This document shows, piece after piece, positions 44,177-52,905 of a DNA stretch of 64,000 nucleotides. The stretch is from JAICMB01 sp035295125 (GTDB taxonomy: Bacteria > Acidobacteriota > Terriglobia > Bryobacterales > Bryobacteraceae): the NCBI GenBank assembly GCA_035295125.1, contig DATGJP010000068.1:124001-188000 (forward strand). Direction: 5' to 3'. Position numbers and translations under genes: made by a program. Within the stretch, counting starts at the first letter, position 1. Every line of letters begins with the position of its first letter. The notes below the pieces were generated by a model that saw only the letters and a program-made list of their open reading frames with translations, had not been told where the DNA came from and ran no database searches.

Positions 44177-44543
44177 CGCCAGGACCATTGCTGTGGTCGG
44201 GCTATCGAACAACGCCTGGCGGCCGAGCCATGGCGTTTCCGAGTACATGCAGCATGCCGGCTACCGGATCATTCCTGTAAATCCGCAGATTTCCGAGGCG
44301 CTCGGCGAGAAGGCTTATGCCCGCCTCGAGGACATAACCGAACACATTGACATCGTGGACGTGTTCCGCCGTTCGGAGTTCGTCCCGGATATTGTGGAGT
44401 CCGCGATTCGGGTCGGCGCAGGAGCGGTATGGATGCAGGAGGGGGTTGTTCACGAAGAAGCCGCGGGCAAGGCGCTCGATGCTGGGCTTTCAGTTGTCAT
44501 GGATCGATGCATCCTGAAGGAGCATCGGAAGCTGATGCGTTAG
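44148..44543 (+). CDS. CoA-binding domain protein (YccU-like)
   Basis: 131 residues forming a single Rossmann-type CoA-binding domain: TIAVVGLSNNAWRPSHGVSEYMQHAGYRIIPVNP, then IDIVDVFRRSEFVPDIVESAI, VWMQEGVVHEEAAGKALDAGL and the conserved cysteine region VVMDRCILKEHRKL. The family resembles the N-terminal half of succinyl-CoA ligase alpha; its function is unknown. Start ATG 44148 lies inside the end of rluB, indicating coupling. The longer open frame upstream is out-of-frame rluB sequence. Confidence 0.88.
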   Translation: MANIPELLRNARTIAVVGLSNNAWRPSHGVSEYMQHAGYRIIPVNPQISEALGEKAYARLEDITEHIDIVDVFRRSEFVPDIVESAIRVGAGAVWMQEGVVHEEAAGKALDAGLSVVMDRCILKEHRKLMR

Positions 44544-44589
44544 CGACGCTTTTGGGGGAGGCCCCGCTTCAGCCTGCTATCGTGTCCAG

Positions 44590-44655
44590 GACCTGCAGTC
44601 CACGAAAGTGGAGAAAACCAAGGTGGCGCAAGCGGTTTCGTCTGTTCGTTCCGGC
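44590..44655. repeat. Interspersed palindromic repeat copy
   Basis: It contains CAGTCCACGAAAGTGGAGAA, AACCAAGGTGGCGCAAGCGG and TTTCGTCTGTTCG, in the order seen at 17461-17550. The core hairpin is altered by AAGCGGTTTCGTCTG (two mismatches). It lies between the convergent CoA-binding and def genes. Confidence 0.7.
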
Positions 44656-44686
44656 GATAACAATGAGCAAGTCCTGGTCGCCTGGA

Positions 44687-45202
44687 TCACTCCCAGTCGC
44701 CTGCCTTCACAAGCTTGCGGACCTTGCGGCGGATCAGGTCGCGCTTGAGCGCGCTCACGTGCGAAATGTACAAACGGCCGTTGAGGTGATCGATCTCGTG
44801 AACGAAGGCGCGCGCCAGCAGGTCCTCGCCGGTTTGTTCGAAAGTTGTCCCTTTGGCATCGCGGGCTCGGACCGTCACCTTCATCGGACGCGCCACCTGC
44901 TCGCGGAAACCCGGCAGGCTGAGGCAACCTTCTTCCCCGGTCTGGTGGCCTTCCTTGCGAATCACCTCCGGGTTGATGAGAACGATCTTTTGAGTAGGAT
45001 CCTCTCCCACCGAGGTATCAATGACAGCTATACGTTTAGCGATTCCGATTTGCGGCGCAGCGAGTCCCACGCCTTTTGCCGCGTACATGGAATCGAACAT
45101 GTCGTCGAGAAGTTTGTGCAGTTCCTCAGTGTCAAACTCCTCGATAGGGGCGGCCGGTGTCTCCAGGACCGGATCGCCATATTTTACGATCGTATAAATC
45201 AT
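44687..45202 (-). CDS. def: Peptide deformylase
   Basis: 171 residues with all three metal-site motifs: GVGLAAPQ (44-51), EGCLS with C93, and HEIDH with H135, E136 and H139. It removes the formyl group from the initiating methionine of new proteins. ATG 45202 shares a base with the aroC stop (TGATG), so translation is coupled. The usual neighbour fmt is not downstream here; a repeat copy follows instead. Confidence 0.95.
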   Translation of the reverse strand: MIYTIVKYGDPVLETPAAPIEEFDTEELHKLLDDMFDSMYAAKGVGLAAPQIGIAKRIAVIDTSVGEDPTQKIVLINPEVIRKEGHQTGEEGCLSLPGFREQVARPMKVTVRARDAKGTTFEQTGEDLLARAFVHEIDHLNGRLYISHVSALKRDLIRRKVRKLVKAGDWE

Positions 45203-46374
45203 CAGAAGTTCTTAACCTGTTCCATGTAGCCGTCGAAATTACGGCGCGTCTCGCCGAGCGAATCTCCGCCGAACTTCTCGAGAAACGACTGGGCGAGGAC
45301 GATCGCGACCATTGCTTCCCCGATGACTCCGGCGGCCGGCACCACACAAACGTCACTGCGCTCATACGCCGCGAGAGCCGGTTCACGTGTTGCCAGATCG
45401 ACGGACTCCAGCGGACGCCGTAGCGTTGAAATTGGTTTGAGAAATCCCCGAACCAGGATATCCTGACCATTGGTCATCCCGCCTTCGAGTCCTCCGGCGC
45501 GGTTGGCGCCGCGCGTAAAACGCCGCTCTTCGCGATTGTAGTGGATCGTATCCTGGACGCGCGACCCGATCGCCGCTGAACCTTCGGCGGCGAAACCGAT
45601 TTCGACACCCTTGACGGCCTGCATGGAAACGATGGCCTGGGCCAGCCGGCCATCCAGGCGCGAATCCCATGTAATGTGCGAGCCCAGGCCTGGCGGCACA
45701 TTGTGCGCCACAACCTCGAACACGCCGCCCACCGTGTCACCCGTGCGATAGATCTGGTCGACTACGGCTTTCATCCGCTGTTCGGCCTCAGCATCGACGC
45801 AACCGAGGAGAACATCTTCGTTTTGGCTGAGTTCGACAATCTCGTCCCAGGTCGCGCTCCGTTCGAGCCGGGCTTCACCGACTTGAATCACGTGGCTAAG
45901 GACAACAATCTGGAATTGTGCCAGCAGCGACTTTGCCAGTGCTCCAACGGCAACGCGAGCGGCCGTCTCACGCGCGCTGGCGCGTTCCAGGATGTAGCGG
46001 GCGTCGTCGAAATTGTACTTGATGACACCGGCAAGATCGGCGTGGCCGGGGCGCGGACGCGTGACAGGTTTGCGCTTATCCTCAGCCCCTTCAACATCCT
46101 CCACCGGAAGGGCTTCGGTCCAGTTTTTCCAATCCTTGTTGCGGATGATGATGCCGATGGGCGATCCGATGGTCTTCGAGTGGCGCACACCGGCGACAAT
46201 CTCGGCGCTGTCGGTTTCGATCTTCATGCGGCCACCGCGGCCATACCCCTGCTGCCGCCGCCATAATTCGCGATTGACAGCTTCGATCGAGATGGGGATG
46301 CCCGCGGGGAGTCCTGTGAGCGTTGCTAACAGGCATTCTCCGTGGGATTCACCGGCTGTTTCGAAGCGAAGCAT
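45202..46374 (-). CDS. aroC: Chorismate synthase
   Basis: 390 residues. Family signatures: N-terminal LRFETAGESHGECLLATLTGLPAG, GYGRGGRMKIETD, RPGHADLAGVIKYNFDDARYILERASARETA with the catalytic His-containing HADL, and NRAGGLEGGMTNGQDI. It converts EPSP to chorismate using reduced FMN, the last step of the shikimate pathway. The start is TTG- or ATG-type at 46374, typical in position. It is followed by def with a one-base overlap. Confidence 0.95.
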   Translation of the reverse strand: MLRFETAGESHGECLLATLTGLPAGIPISIEAVNRELWRRQQGYGRGGRMKIETDSAEIVAGVRHSKTIGSPIGIIIRNKDWKNWTEALPVEDVEGAEDKRKPVTRPRPGHADLAGVIKYNFDDARYILERASARETAARVAVGALAKSLLAQFQIVVLSHVIQVGEARLERSATWDEIVELSQNEDVLLGCVDAEAEQRMKAVVDQIYRTGDTVGGVFEVVAHNVPPGLGSHITWDSRLDGRLAQAIVSMQAVKGVEIGFAAEGSAAIGSRVQDTIHYNREERRFTRGANRAGGLEGGMTNGQDILVRGFLKPISTLRRPLESVDLATREPALAAYERSDVCVVPAAGVIGEAMVAIVLAQSFLEKFGGDSLGETRRNFDGYMEQVKNF

Positions 46375-46468
46375 TCCGAGGGAAAACGTTTATGGTAACA
46401 GGCTGCCATTGTTGACATCCCACCAATGAACGTGCCACAAAAGTTCTGAACGGAATACCGACCAACTC

Positions 46469-48163
46469 ATGCAGTCTTTCAGGCCCGACAACCCTCTGAT
46501 CGTGCAGGGAGATCAGAGCATTCTGGTTGAGGTCGCAAGCCCTCGCTATGCTGACGCCCGCGATGTTCTGGCGCGGTTTGCCGAACTGATGAAGGCGCCG
46601 GAGCATGTGCACACGTACCGGCTTTCGCCTCTCTCGATCTGGAACGCATGCGCGGCCGGCATGCTCGCCGGGGAAATCACCACGGCCCTCATCGAGTACG
46701 CCAAGTACCCCGTCCCTGAGCACGTCCTTCACGAGGTGCGCGATTATGCTTCGCGCTACGGCCGAGTACAACTCAAGCGGGACGAGCGCGGCTTGATTCT
46801 CTCTACCGACGACCGGATTATCGCCGAAGAGATCGCGTCGAGTAAACAGGTGGCGCATTTCTTGCGCTCCCGGATCAATGCCAAGGAGTTTGAGATTGTC
46901 CCGTCGGCTCGCGGCGACGTTAAGCAGGCGCTGATCAAGATCGGATTCCCGGCGGAGGACCTCGCCGGGTACGTCGCGGGCGAGGCGCTCGCGTTCTCGC
47001 TCCGGCAGACCACGCAGGCTGGACACGAATTCCAGCTCCGCGCTTACCAGGTTGACGCGGCAGCGTCGTTTCATGCCCAGGGTTCGCTGCGCGGTGGTTC
47101 CGGCGTTATCGTGCTGCCCTGCGGCGCAGGGAAGACCATCATCGGCATGGCCTGCATGGAAAAGCAGCAATGCTCCACGCTGATCCTGACCACCAGCACC
47201 ACGGCGGTGCGTCAGTGGATCAGTGAGCTTCTCGATAAGACAACGCTGCGCGAGGACGAAATTGCAGAGTACACCGGCAAAACGAAACAAATCCGGCCCG
47301 TCACGATTGCCACGTACCAAATCATGACCACGCGAGCGCACAAGGAGGCGGAATTCCGCCACCTGGAGCTGTTCGACCAGCGAAACTGGGGCATGATCAT
47401 CTATGACGAGGTGCACCTGCTGCCCGCGCCGGTGTTTCGCGCCACCGCTAGTCTGCAGGCCCGGCGGCGGCTCGGGCTGACGGCCACTCTCGTCCGGGAA
47501 GACGGCCGCGAGGACGACGTGTTCGCGCTGATCGGACCCAAGAAGGCGGATGTCCCCTGGAAGGTCCTCGAGAATCAGGGTTGGATCGCGGCTGCCAATT
47601 GCACCGAGGTTCGCGTTCCTCTGCCGGATGAGCTGCGCTTGCCCTACGCTATCGCCGAAAGCCGCGACAAACATCGCATTGCCGCGGAAAACCCAACGAA
47701 GAACCGGGTGCTCGAAGAAATACTGGATCGTCATCGCCACGAGCAGGTGCTGATCATCGGCCTGTATCTGGATCAACTCAAGCACATGGCCAAGCCGCTC
47801 GGTCTGCACCTGCTTACCGGATCGACTTCGCAGGCGGAGCGCGACCGGATTTTCGCGCAGTTCAGAGCCGGGCACATTCGCGTTCTGGCCTGCTCAAAAA
47901 TCGCCAACTTTGCGATCGATCTGCCGGATGCCTCCGTGGCGATTCAGATTTCAGGGACCTTCGGCTCGCGACAGGAGGAAGCGCAACGGCTCGGACGAAT
48001 TCTGCGGCCGAAGGACGGCGCCAACCAGGCGCATTTCTACACGCTCGTAACGCGCGACACAGTGGAACAGGACTTCGCTTTGAAACGGCAGTTGTTCCTT
48101 TGCGAGCAGGGGTACTCCTACTCGATTGTCGACGCGGAGACACCCGCAACCGCGCTCGCATGA
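46469..48163 (+). CDS. XPB/ERCC3-type DNA helicase
   Basis: 564 residues. An N-terminal XPB-specific domain (about 10-100) is followed by two RecA-like domains: Walker A PCGAGKT (217-223), DEVH box (313-316), the XPB RED motif (343-345) and QRLGRILRPK near the C-terminus. XPB unwinds DNA in eukaryotic repair and transcription; bacterial homologues are 3-prime to 5-prime helicases with a presumed repair role. The next gene overlaps its stop (ATGA) and encodes a protein with the same helicase-associated domain as seen in mycobacterial neighbours of XPB. Confidence 0.92.
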   Translation: MQSFRPDNPLIVQGDQSILVEVASPRYADARDVLARFAELMKAPEHVHTYRLSPLSIWNACAAGMLAGEITTALIEYAKYPVPEHVLHEVRDYASRYGRVQLKRDERGLILSTDDRIIAEEIASSKQVAHFLRSRINAKEFEIVPSARGDVKQALIKIGFPAEDLAGYVAGEALAFSLRQTTQAGHEFQLRAYQVDAAASFHAQGSLRGGSGVIVLPCGAGKTIIGMACMEKQQCSTLILTTSTTAVRQWISELLDKTTLREDEIAEYTGKTKQIRPVTIATYQIMTTRAHKEAEFRHLELFDQRNWGMIIYDEVHLLPAPVFRATASLQARRRLGLTATLVREDGREDDVFALIGPKKADVPWKVLENQGWIAAANCTEVRVPLPDELRLPYAIAESRDKHRIAAENPTKNRVLEEILDRHRHEQVLIIGLYLDQLKHMAKPLGLHLLTGSTSQAERDRIFAQFRAGHIRVLACSKIANFAIDLPDASVAIQISGTFGSRQEEAQRLGRILRPKDGANQAHFYTLVTRDTVEQDFALKRQLFLCEQGYSYSIVDAETPATALA

Positions 48164-50115
48164 AGAACCTGGACGTCGATTGGGTGGAGTTCCTCGATGC
48201 GCTCCCTGTTTATCAGCGCATGAGTCTCCCGGCCAAGGCCTCGCTCATCGCAAACGGCCCGTACGGCCAGCCCATTAACAAATCGCGCTTTGGGGAAATG
48301 CAGTCTCAGGTTCTCGAGAGCGGCCTGTTCACGACCAATTCGACGGGCAATCTCTTTCTCATAAAGCCCGAGTTTCGCGGCTTCGTCAAAGCAATGCGAG
48401 CGATTCATCGCAGCCGCATTGACGTACAGCCGGATGCCCATGCGCTGGATCTTTATCTCGCCGATAATTTCACGCGCCAGGAATGGGCGGCCCTGGGAGG
48501 CGGCGAGTTCTATTTCGACTCGGTGCGTAGGATTGCCATTGTGAACGTAACGTCGCCGGAGTGGCTGGAGAGGCTCCTCCAGGCTGATAACACGGGGTGG
48601 AATCTACGGTCAAGGGGCGGAGATCCATGGCAAGGCCTCGACACCGACGTGCTTCAATCTCTGAAAACGATCGTTCGAAAGCTGCGGGCTTCGCCGGAAC
48701 GCCGGTCCTTTGAAGAGCTGGCGAAAGCCTGCCCCCGCCACCTTCTGGGGCCAGCCATGGCGGCGGGCATTCAATTTGCGCTTTTTTTCCCAATGCTCAA
48801 CCGCGAGACGCTGGATCCCTGTGTCGGCATCTGGCCAGGCATCACGAAACGTCTGCACCGGTTGCCCGCCGTGGCGCCTCGCGAGGCAAAAGTTGAAGTG
48901 CAGTTCCAGGCCCCGCTTCTCATGGACGACATGGCGGTCGTCCTGGCGGCGGCCGCCGTACAACCTTTTCGAGTTCTGGCGAACAGCTACGACGAAATCT
49001 ACCAGAAGCACGTCACGGAACTGGCGCCCCGGCTTGTAGAGTTACCGGATTGGACAGCAAAATACATCGATTTTCCGCCCGAATCTCGTATAAGAGACGC
49101 CGTTCTACACCTGACCCTCCTTTCGTTTCTCGAGCGGGCACAGGACGAGGAAAGGCATAACCTGGCGATTACCGAAAAGGGGAAGCTCTGGCTCGCCAGT
49201 CCCCCAAAGGAACGCCTGAACTTGCTTCTGCGGCAGGCCCGAAACGCGCCCGAAGAGAAAAGACCCGACCAGTACAGCGAAAATGGGCCCGGGGATCTTA
49301 CGCCCCCGGTAGCATATGAGTACGGAAAATCCATGCGCGTCGAAAAGGAGGTTCGCGATGCGTTCCGCCAGACAGCCGGTGACGGGTTTGTCCGATTTGC
49401 GGATTTTGTCGAATACTGGCTGGGCGAGAATCCGTTCCTGAAATCAGGCCGCCGCCGGCGGGACTTCGGGGGATATACACAAACCAGCGATCATCTGGAC
49501 GACCTCTGGAAAAGGATCCTGATGGCCGCCACAATACCTGGCATGTTCCGCCTCGGCGCAGTGGAACTCGGCGCCGACGACACTGGCCACTTATGTTTCC
49601 GGGTCACTCCGATAGGCCGGTACGTGCTCGGGCAGGCGGAGGATTTCGAATGGGTGACGAACGATCACGACGCGAAGATCATTGTGCAGCCGAACTTCGA
49701 CATAATGTTCATGATGCCGGCGCCCAGGGTTGAGGCCGAGCTGGGGCGCTTTGCCGAGCGCCAGAACGCGAAGCGGATCGGTGTGCTTTTCAAGATCACG
49801 AAAAAATCCATACTTCTCGCGGCTTCGACGGGCCTAACGGCAGCCCATGTGATGCAAACCCTGAGTTCCGTGACATCGGTAGCCGTTCCCGCGAACGTCG
49901 AACGCGAGATTCATGGCTGGTTTGCGCAATGCCGTACGGTTATGGGCCGCCCCGCATATCTGATTCACTGCCCGGACATGGAAACCGCAATGCGGGTGAT
50001 GTCGATCGACCCGCGAAAGCTCACCGCGATCAGTGACACTGTGGTGGAACTGCAGGACCCAAGTTTCCGCTCGAAAATGGCAAAGAAGCTGCGCGAGGCC
50101 GGGATCTTTCTCTGA
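48160..50115 (+). CDS. Helicase-associated protein (XPB/Ssl2-like N-terminal domain family, PF13625-like)
   Basis: 651 residues with no ATPase motif. The C-terminal part (about 500-600) has KIIVQPNFDIMFMMPAPRVEAELGRFAERQ and FKITKKSILLAASTGLTAAHVMQTLSSVTSVAVPANVEREI, matching the helicase-associated domain also present at the XPB N-terminus. The remainder is helical winged-helix-like sequence. ATG 48160 overlaps the XPB stop by four bases. A two-gene unit of XPB plus this protein also occurs in mycobacteria; it may be a DNA-binding or nuclease-like cofactor of the helicase. Confidence 0.85.
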   Translation: MKNLDVDWVEFLDALPVYQRMSLPAKASLIANGPYGQPINKSRFGEMQSQVLESGLFTTNSTGNLFLIKPEFRGFVKAMRAIHRSRIDVQPDAHALDLYLADNFTRQEWAALGGGEFYFDSVRRIAIVNVTSPEWLERLLQADNTGWNLRSRGGDPWQGLDTDVLQSLKTIVRKLRASPERRSFEELAKACPRHLLGPAMAAGIQFALFFPMLNRETLDPCVGIWPGITKRLHRLPAVAPREAKVEVQFQAPLLMDDMAVVLAAAAVQPFRVLANSYDEIYQKHVTELAPRLVELPDWTAKYIDFPPESRIRDAVLHLTLLSFLERAQDEERHNLAITEKGKLWLASPPKERLNLLLRQARNAPEEKRPDQYSENGPGDLTPPVAYEYGKSMRVEKEVRDAFRQTAGDGFVRFADFVEYWLGENPFLKSGRRRRDFGGYTQTSDHLDDLWKRILMAATIPGMFRLGAVELGADDTGHLCFRVTPIGRYVLGQAEDFEWVTNDHDAKIIVQPNFDIMFMMPAPRVEAELGRFAERQNAKRIGVLFKITKKSILLAASTGLTAAHVMQTLSSVTSVAVPANVEREIHGWFAQCRTVMGRPAYLIHCPDMETAMRVMSIDPRKLTAISDTVVELQDPSFRSKMAKKLREAGIFL

Positions 50116-50132
50116 AACCTGCTTTGCCTGCG

Positions 50133-51587
50133 CTACCGCGCGGTTCCCGAACCCGTGTTCGTGTTGCCACCCGGCATGTTCGCTCCCGCTCCGCCCGCGC
50201 CTATCGCGGCGCCGGCCTGCTTGGCCTGGTCCTGTGCGAAGTTGTAGATAAACTCCCACTCCTTGTACTTGCTGCGGTCGTTCACCAGGATGATGCCTGT
50301 GCCGGCTGCTTTACTCGCTACACCTGCGATTCCCAGGCCGCCAGGACCGTTCGTTCCGTTTGTGCTGCCGGCGCCTCCCGTAGTCGACGGAGTCGCCCGC
50401 CCGCCGGGTCCGAAAATGGAGTTCGTGATCGCGCCCGGTATATTCGACTGAGCACCGCCCGGAGTCGCAGCGCTGCCCGTGACGGGCTGGGGGTAAGGCT
50501 GATTGGGATTGAAGGGCTGATTCGGATTGTACGGAGGCTGCCCCGGCTGTCCCGGCTGGTTCGGCATTGTAGTCGGGTATCCGGGCTGGCCGGGATACAC
50601 AGGCTGTCCCGGGATCGGCGGGTTTGTCGGATAGCCCGGTTGTCCGGGATAAATAGGCTGGCCAGGCTGAAATGGTGTCCCCGGTTGTCCGGGAAGCGGG
50701 CTGGGCTGGCCAGGTTGTGTTGGATATCCGGGTTGGCCCGGAAAGACGGGTTGGCCCGGCTGGGTTGGGTATCCGGGTTGTCCCGGATAAACGGGCTGCC
50801 CAGGTTGGCTCGGCTGGGTTGGGTATCCGGGTTGTCCAGGGTAAACAGGCTGCCCAGGTTGTCCCGGCTGCGTTGGGTATCCTGGTTGTCCGGGATAGAC
50901 AGGCTGCCCAGGTTGGCCCGGTTGTCCCGGATAGGGCTGCTGTCCGGGCTGTCCGGGCTGCCCGGGCTGCGTTGAAGTCTGCCCGGGATACGGCTGTTGG
51001 CCTGGATCGTTTTGGTTCGGATCTGGCTGTCCTGGATAACCCTGGCCTCCAATCGGAGGCTGCTGCTGCGCCATAAGATCGCTCGGGCGCTGCGCTTTCC
51101 CAAAATTGATGGGCCCCGCCGGAGCATTCGGGTCGGTGGGCGGCGTTTGGCCGGTCGCGTTCTGGGCTGTCGTCTGGTCTTTATTATCCTTGCCGTCTTT
51201 GCTATCGCCGCCCAGCGGATTCTGCGCCTTTTGCACTAGCGAGTCGGTCAGCATGCCGCCCGGACCAACATGGACCAGCCGCCAGTCGTCCTTACCGGTC
51301 AGAGGATCCTTGTATTTGGCGCGAAGGAAACGAATATTGTTCGTGTTCTCCAGGTCTTCGAGTTTCGTTGGGTAGCGCCCGAGTTTCCGGTAATACAACT
51401 GGATGGCGCGCTCGTATTCGTGACCACGCATGACGGTCAGCAACTCGCGCTGGCGCTGCGACTCAAAGGTCACGCGCGGCATTTCCATGTATAGGGAAAT
51501 TCCGATTGCCGCAGCCAGGACGAAGATCATCAGGACGGCAAAACCGCCCTCGTCTTCTCTTCGTCTTCGCTGAATCACGTGCTTCAT
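50133..51587 (-). CDS. Pseudopilin-like protein with long Pro-Gly-Gln repeat tail
   Basis: 484 residues. Near the N-terminus EDEGG-FAVLMIFVLAAAIGISLYM resembles a type IV prepilin cleavage site and membrane helix, but lacks the usual Glu at +5. A GspG-like globular part follows (about 40-110, ERAIQLYYRKLGRYPTKLEDL). From about residue 180 to 385 the chain is a repetitive Q-P-G-Q-P-x-YPGQPGYPT tail with an 18-residue period. A Gly/Ser/Ala-rich end closes it. It is likely a minor pseudopilin or surface-exposed pilus-associated protein. It is the last gene of the pil operon and overlaps the PilP-like gene by four bases. Confidence 0.75.
   Translation of the reverse strand: MKHVIQRRRREDEGGFAVLMIFVLAAAIGISLYMEMPRVTFESQRQRELLTVMRGHEYERAIQLYYRKLGRYPTKLEDLENTNNIRFLRAKYKDPLTGKDDWRLVHVGPGGMLTDSLVQKAQNPLGGDSKDGKDNKDQTTAQNATGQTPPTDPNAPAGPINFGKAQRPSDLMAQQQPPIGGQGYPGQPDPNQNDPGQQPYPGQTSTQPGQPGQPGQQPYPGQPGQPGQPVYPGQPGYPTQPGQPGQPVYPGQPGYPTQPSQPGQPVYPGQPGYPTQPGQPVFPGQPGYPTQPGQPSPLPGQPGTPFQPGQPIYPGQPGYPTNPPIPGQPVYPGQPGYPTTMPNQPGQPGQPPYNPNQPFNPNQPYPQPVTGSAATPGGAQSNIPGAITNSIFGPGGRATPSTTGGAGSTNGTNGPGGLGIAGVASKAAGTGIILVNDRSKYKEWEFIYNFAQDQAKQAGAAIGAGGAGANMPGGNTNTGSGTAR
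50520..51060 (-). repeat. Tandem 54-bp coding repeats (PGQPGYPT)
   Basis: This low-complexity coding tract encodes repeated PGQPxYPGQPGYPTQPGQ units. The period is about 54 bases in the best-conserved part (50700-50900), with shorter diverged units on either side. It is prone to slippage and assembly error. Confidence 0.8.
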
Positions 51588-52330
51588 GCGCCCTGCTCCT
51601 TGGCCTCTTCCACGATCTGCAGTGTCTGTCTGTGGTTTTTATACTGCGTATCTTCCACTTCGGCCGAAGTGAGTCCAACTTTAACGATCTTATAGCGGTT
51701 TTTCACCAGTTGCCCTTCACTGGCGACAATGATATCCTCGCCGTCCATGAAGAACGCACGGCGATCGCCGGTCTTGAAGCGGTTCACGAAGCCGTAAAAC
51801 TTGAGCGGGATCGGCGGTGCCGATGCCGCCTCCTTAGCTGCTATTTCTCCGGGTGTAGGAGGAGGCGGTGGTAGATGTGGTCCCTGGGGTCGAAATACGA
51901 CCTTGGGCACGATTTTATCCGGCTCCTTCTTCACTGCCACGAGTGGCGCCGCCGCTCCAAAGTCAAACAAAGACCGGCCAGCCTCGATCTCCCCGCCCTT
52001 CTGAAGCTTCGCCAGCAGATCCAATCTTAGTGTCGGATCTACCGTGTTCGGGTCGACCGGCGGATCATCCCGGTTCTTCTTCATCGAGGGATGAAATTCC
52101 TCGGCGGTGCGTACGCTGACACCGTGGTTTGCCCGCGTCGTCCGCGATACCTGCCGTGTTACGACCCGGGGGCTAGCATCAGTGGCGGCTCCCGGACGCG
52201 CCGGGGTGGTGGCCGGCCCATCCGAGGAACTCATGGAAGAGATGACGTAGTAACCACCGCCGACAACAAGAATCCCCAGAAAGATCAGCTTCTTCGGCTC
52301 AGCGCCCAACCCCGAGAGCTTCAGGTTCAT
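51584..52330 (-). CDS. PilP/GspC-like pilus assembly protein
   Basis: 248 residues. One N-terminal membrane helix (KKLIFLGILVVGGGYYVISSM) is followed by a long Pro/Ala-rich periplasmic region. A small C-terminal beta domain (KFYGFVNRFKTGDRRAFFMDGEDIIVASEGQLVKNRYKIVKVG) resembles the homology region of PilP or GspC. Those proteins link the inner-membrane complex to the secretin. The family is inferred from this domain and from its place after pilM, pilN and pilO. It overlaps both neighbours by four bases. Confidence 0.72.
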   Translation of the reverse strand: MNLKLSGLGAEPKKLIFLGILVVGGGYYVISSMSSSDGPATTPARPGAATDASPRVVTRQVSRTTRANHGVSVRTAEEFHPSMKKNRDDPPVDPNTVDPTLRLDLLAKLQKGGEIEAGRSLFDFGAAAPLVAVKKEPDKIVPKVVFRPQGPHLPPPPPTPGEIAAKEAASAPPIPLKFYGFVNRFKTGDRRAFFMDGEDIIVASEGQLVKNRYKIVKVGLTSAEVEDTQYKNHRQTLQIVEEAKEQGA

Positions 52331-52905
52331 TGCACGATGCCGTCCTCTCTCACGAAGGTATCCATCTTAATCTGGACATTCAACAATTTTGAACCCTGCT
52401 GCGGCGTGGCGCTGAGGCTTTCCACGATCAGCAAACGCGGAATTTTATCGAGCGCATTCACGAAGCGGATCAAATTTCCATACTCGCATTCGTAATTGGC
52501 CGAGATGGTCAGCTCGCTGAGATCATCGCTGCCCTCGATGGGCTCCAGGTTATTTGTGCTTTCCTTAGGCGTGACGTTGACCTTCTTCGCCTGCTCCAGC
52601 AGATCGCCCAGAATGGTCGTGTATGCTGTGCGGCGCGGAAGGAAATACTCGCCTAGAAATGAATCGCCCTCGTTTCTGCCGGCCTGAACCTTAACAACGA
52701 GGGCCCGGGTCCGTTCCAGCGCGCCCTTTTTCTGCCGGATCTGAGACGTGAGCGTTCGAACCTCCTCGCTCAACTGCTTAGGCGACCCGCCGGGAGGCGC
52801 AAACACAAAATAGGCCGCCACCAGGTTCATCACCACCAGCACACCTACCACCAGTAGTGCGATGTGAACCGGGTTATTCCAGGAGAACCTAAAGTTTTTG
52901 AGCAT
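52327..52905 (-). CDS. pilO: Type IV pilus inner-membrane protein PilO
   Basis: 192 residues: one membrane helix (about 15-34, HIALLVVGVLVVMNLVAAYFV), a coiled-coil segment (KQLSEEVRTLTSQIRQKKGAL) and a C-terminal ferredoxin-like domain with NVTPKESTNNLEP and LTISANYECEYGNLIRFVNALDKIPRLL, typical of PilO. It forms heterodimers with PilN in the periplasmic alignment complex. It overlaps pilN by 17 bases and the PilP-like gene by four. Confidence 0.87.
   Translation of the reverse strand: MLKNFRFSWNNPVHIALLVVGVLVVMNLVAAYFVFAPPGGSPKQLSEEVRTLTSQIRQKKGALERTRALVVKVQAGRNEGDSFLGEYFLPRRTAYTTILGDLLEQAKKVNVTPKESTNNLEPIEGSDDLSELTISANYECEYGNLIRFVNALDKIPRLLIVESLSATPQQGSKLLNVQIKMDTFVREDGIVQ

Noticed and set aside
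46410..46440. TTGACA before the XPB gene
   Set aside because: No -10 hexamer at 16-18 bases; chance match likely.
46349..47875. 508-codon frame on the minus strand
   Set aside because: Antisense to the XPB helicase, whose motifs are intact; no ribosome site or family.
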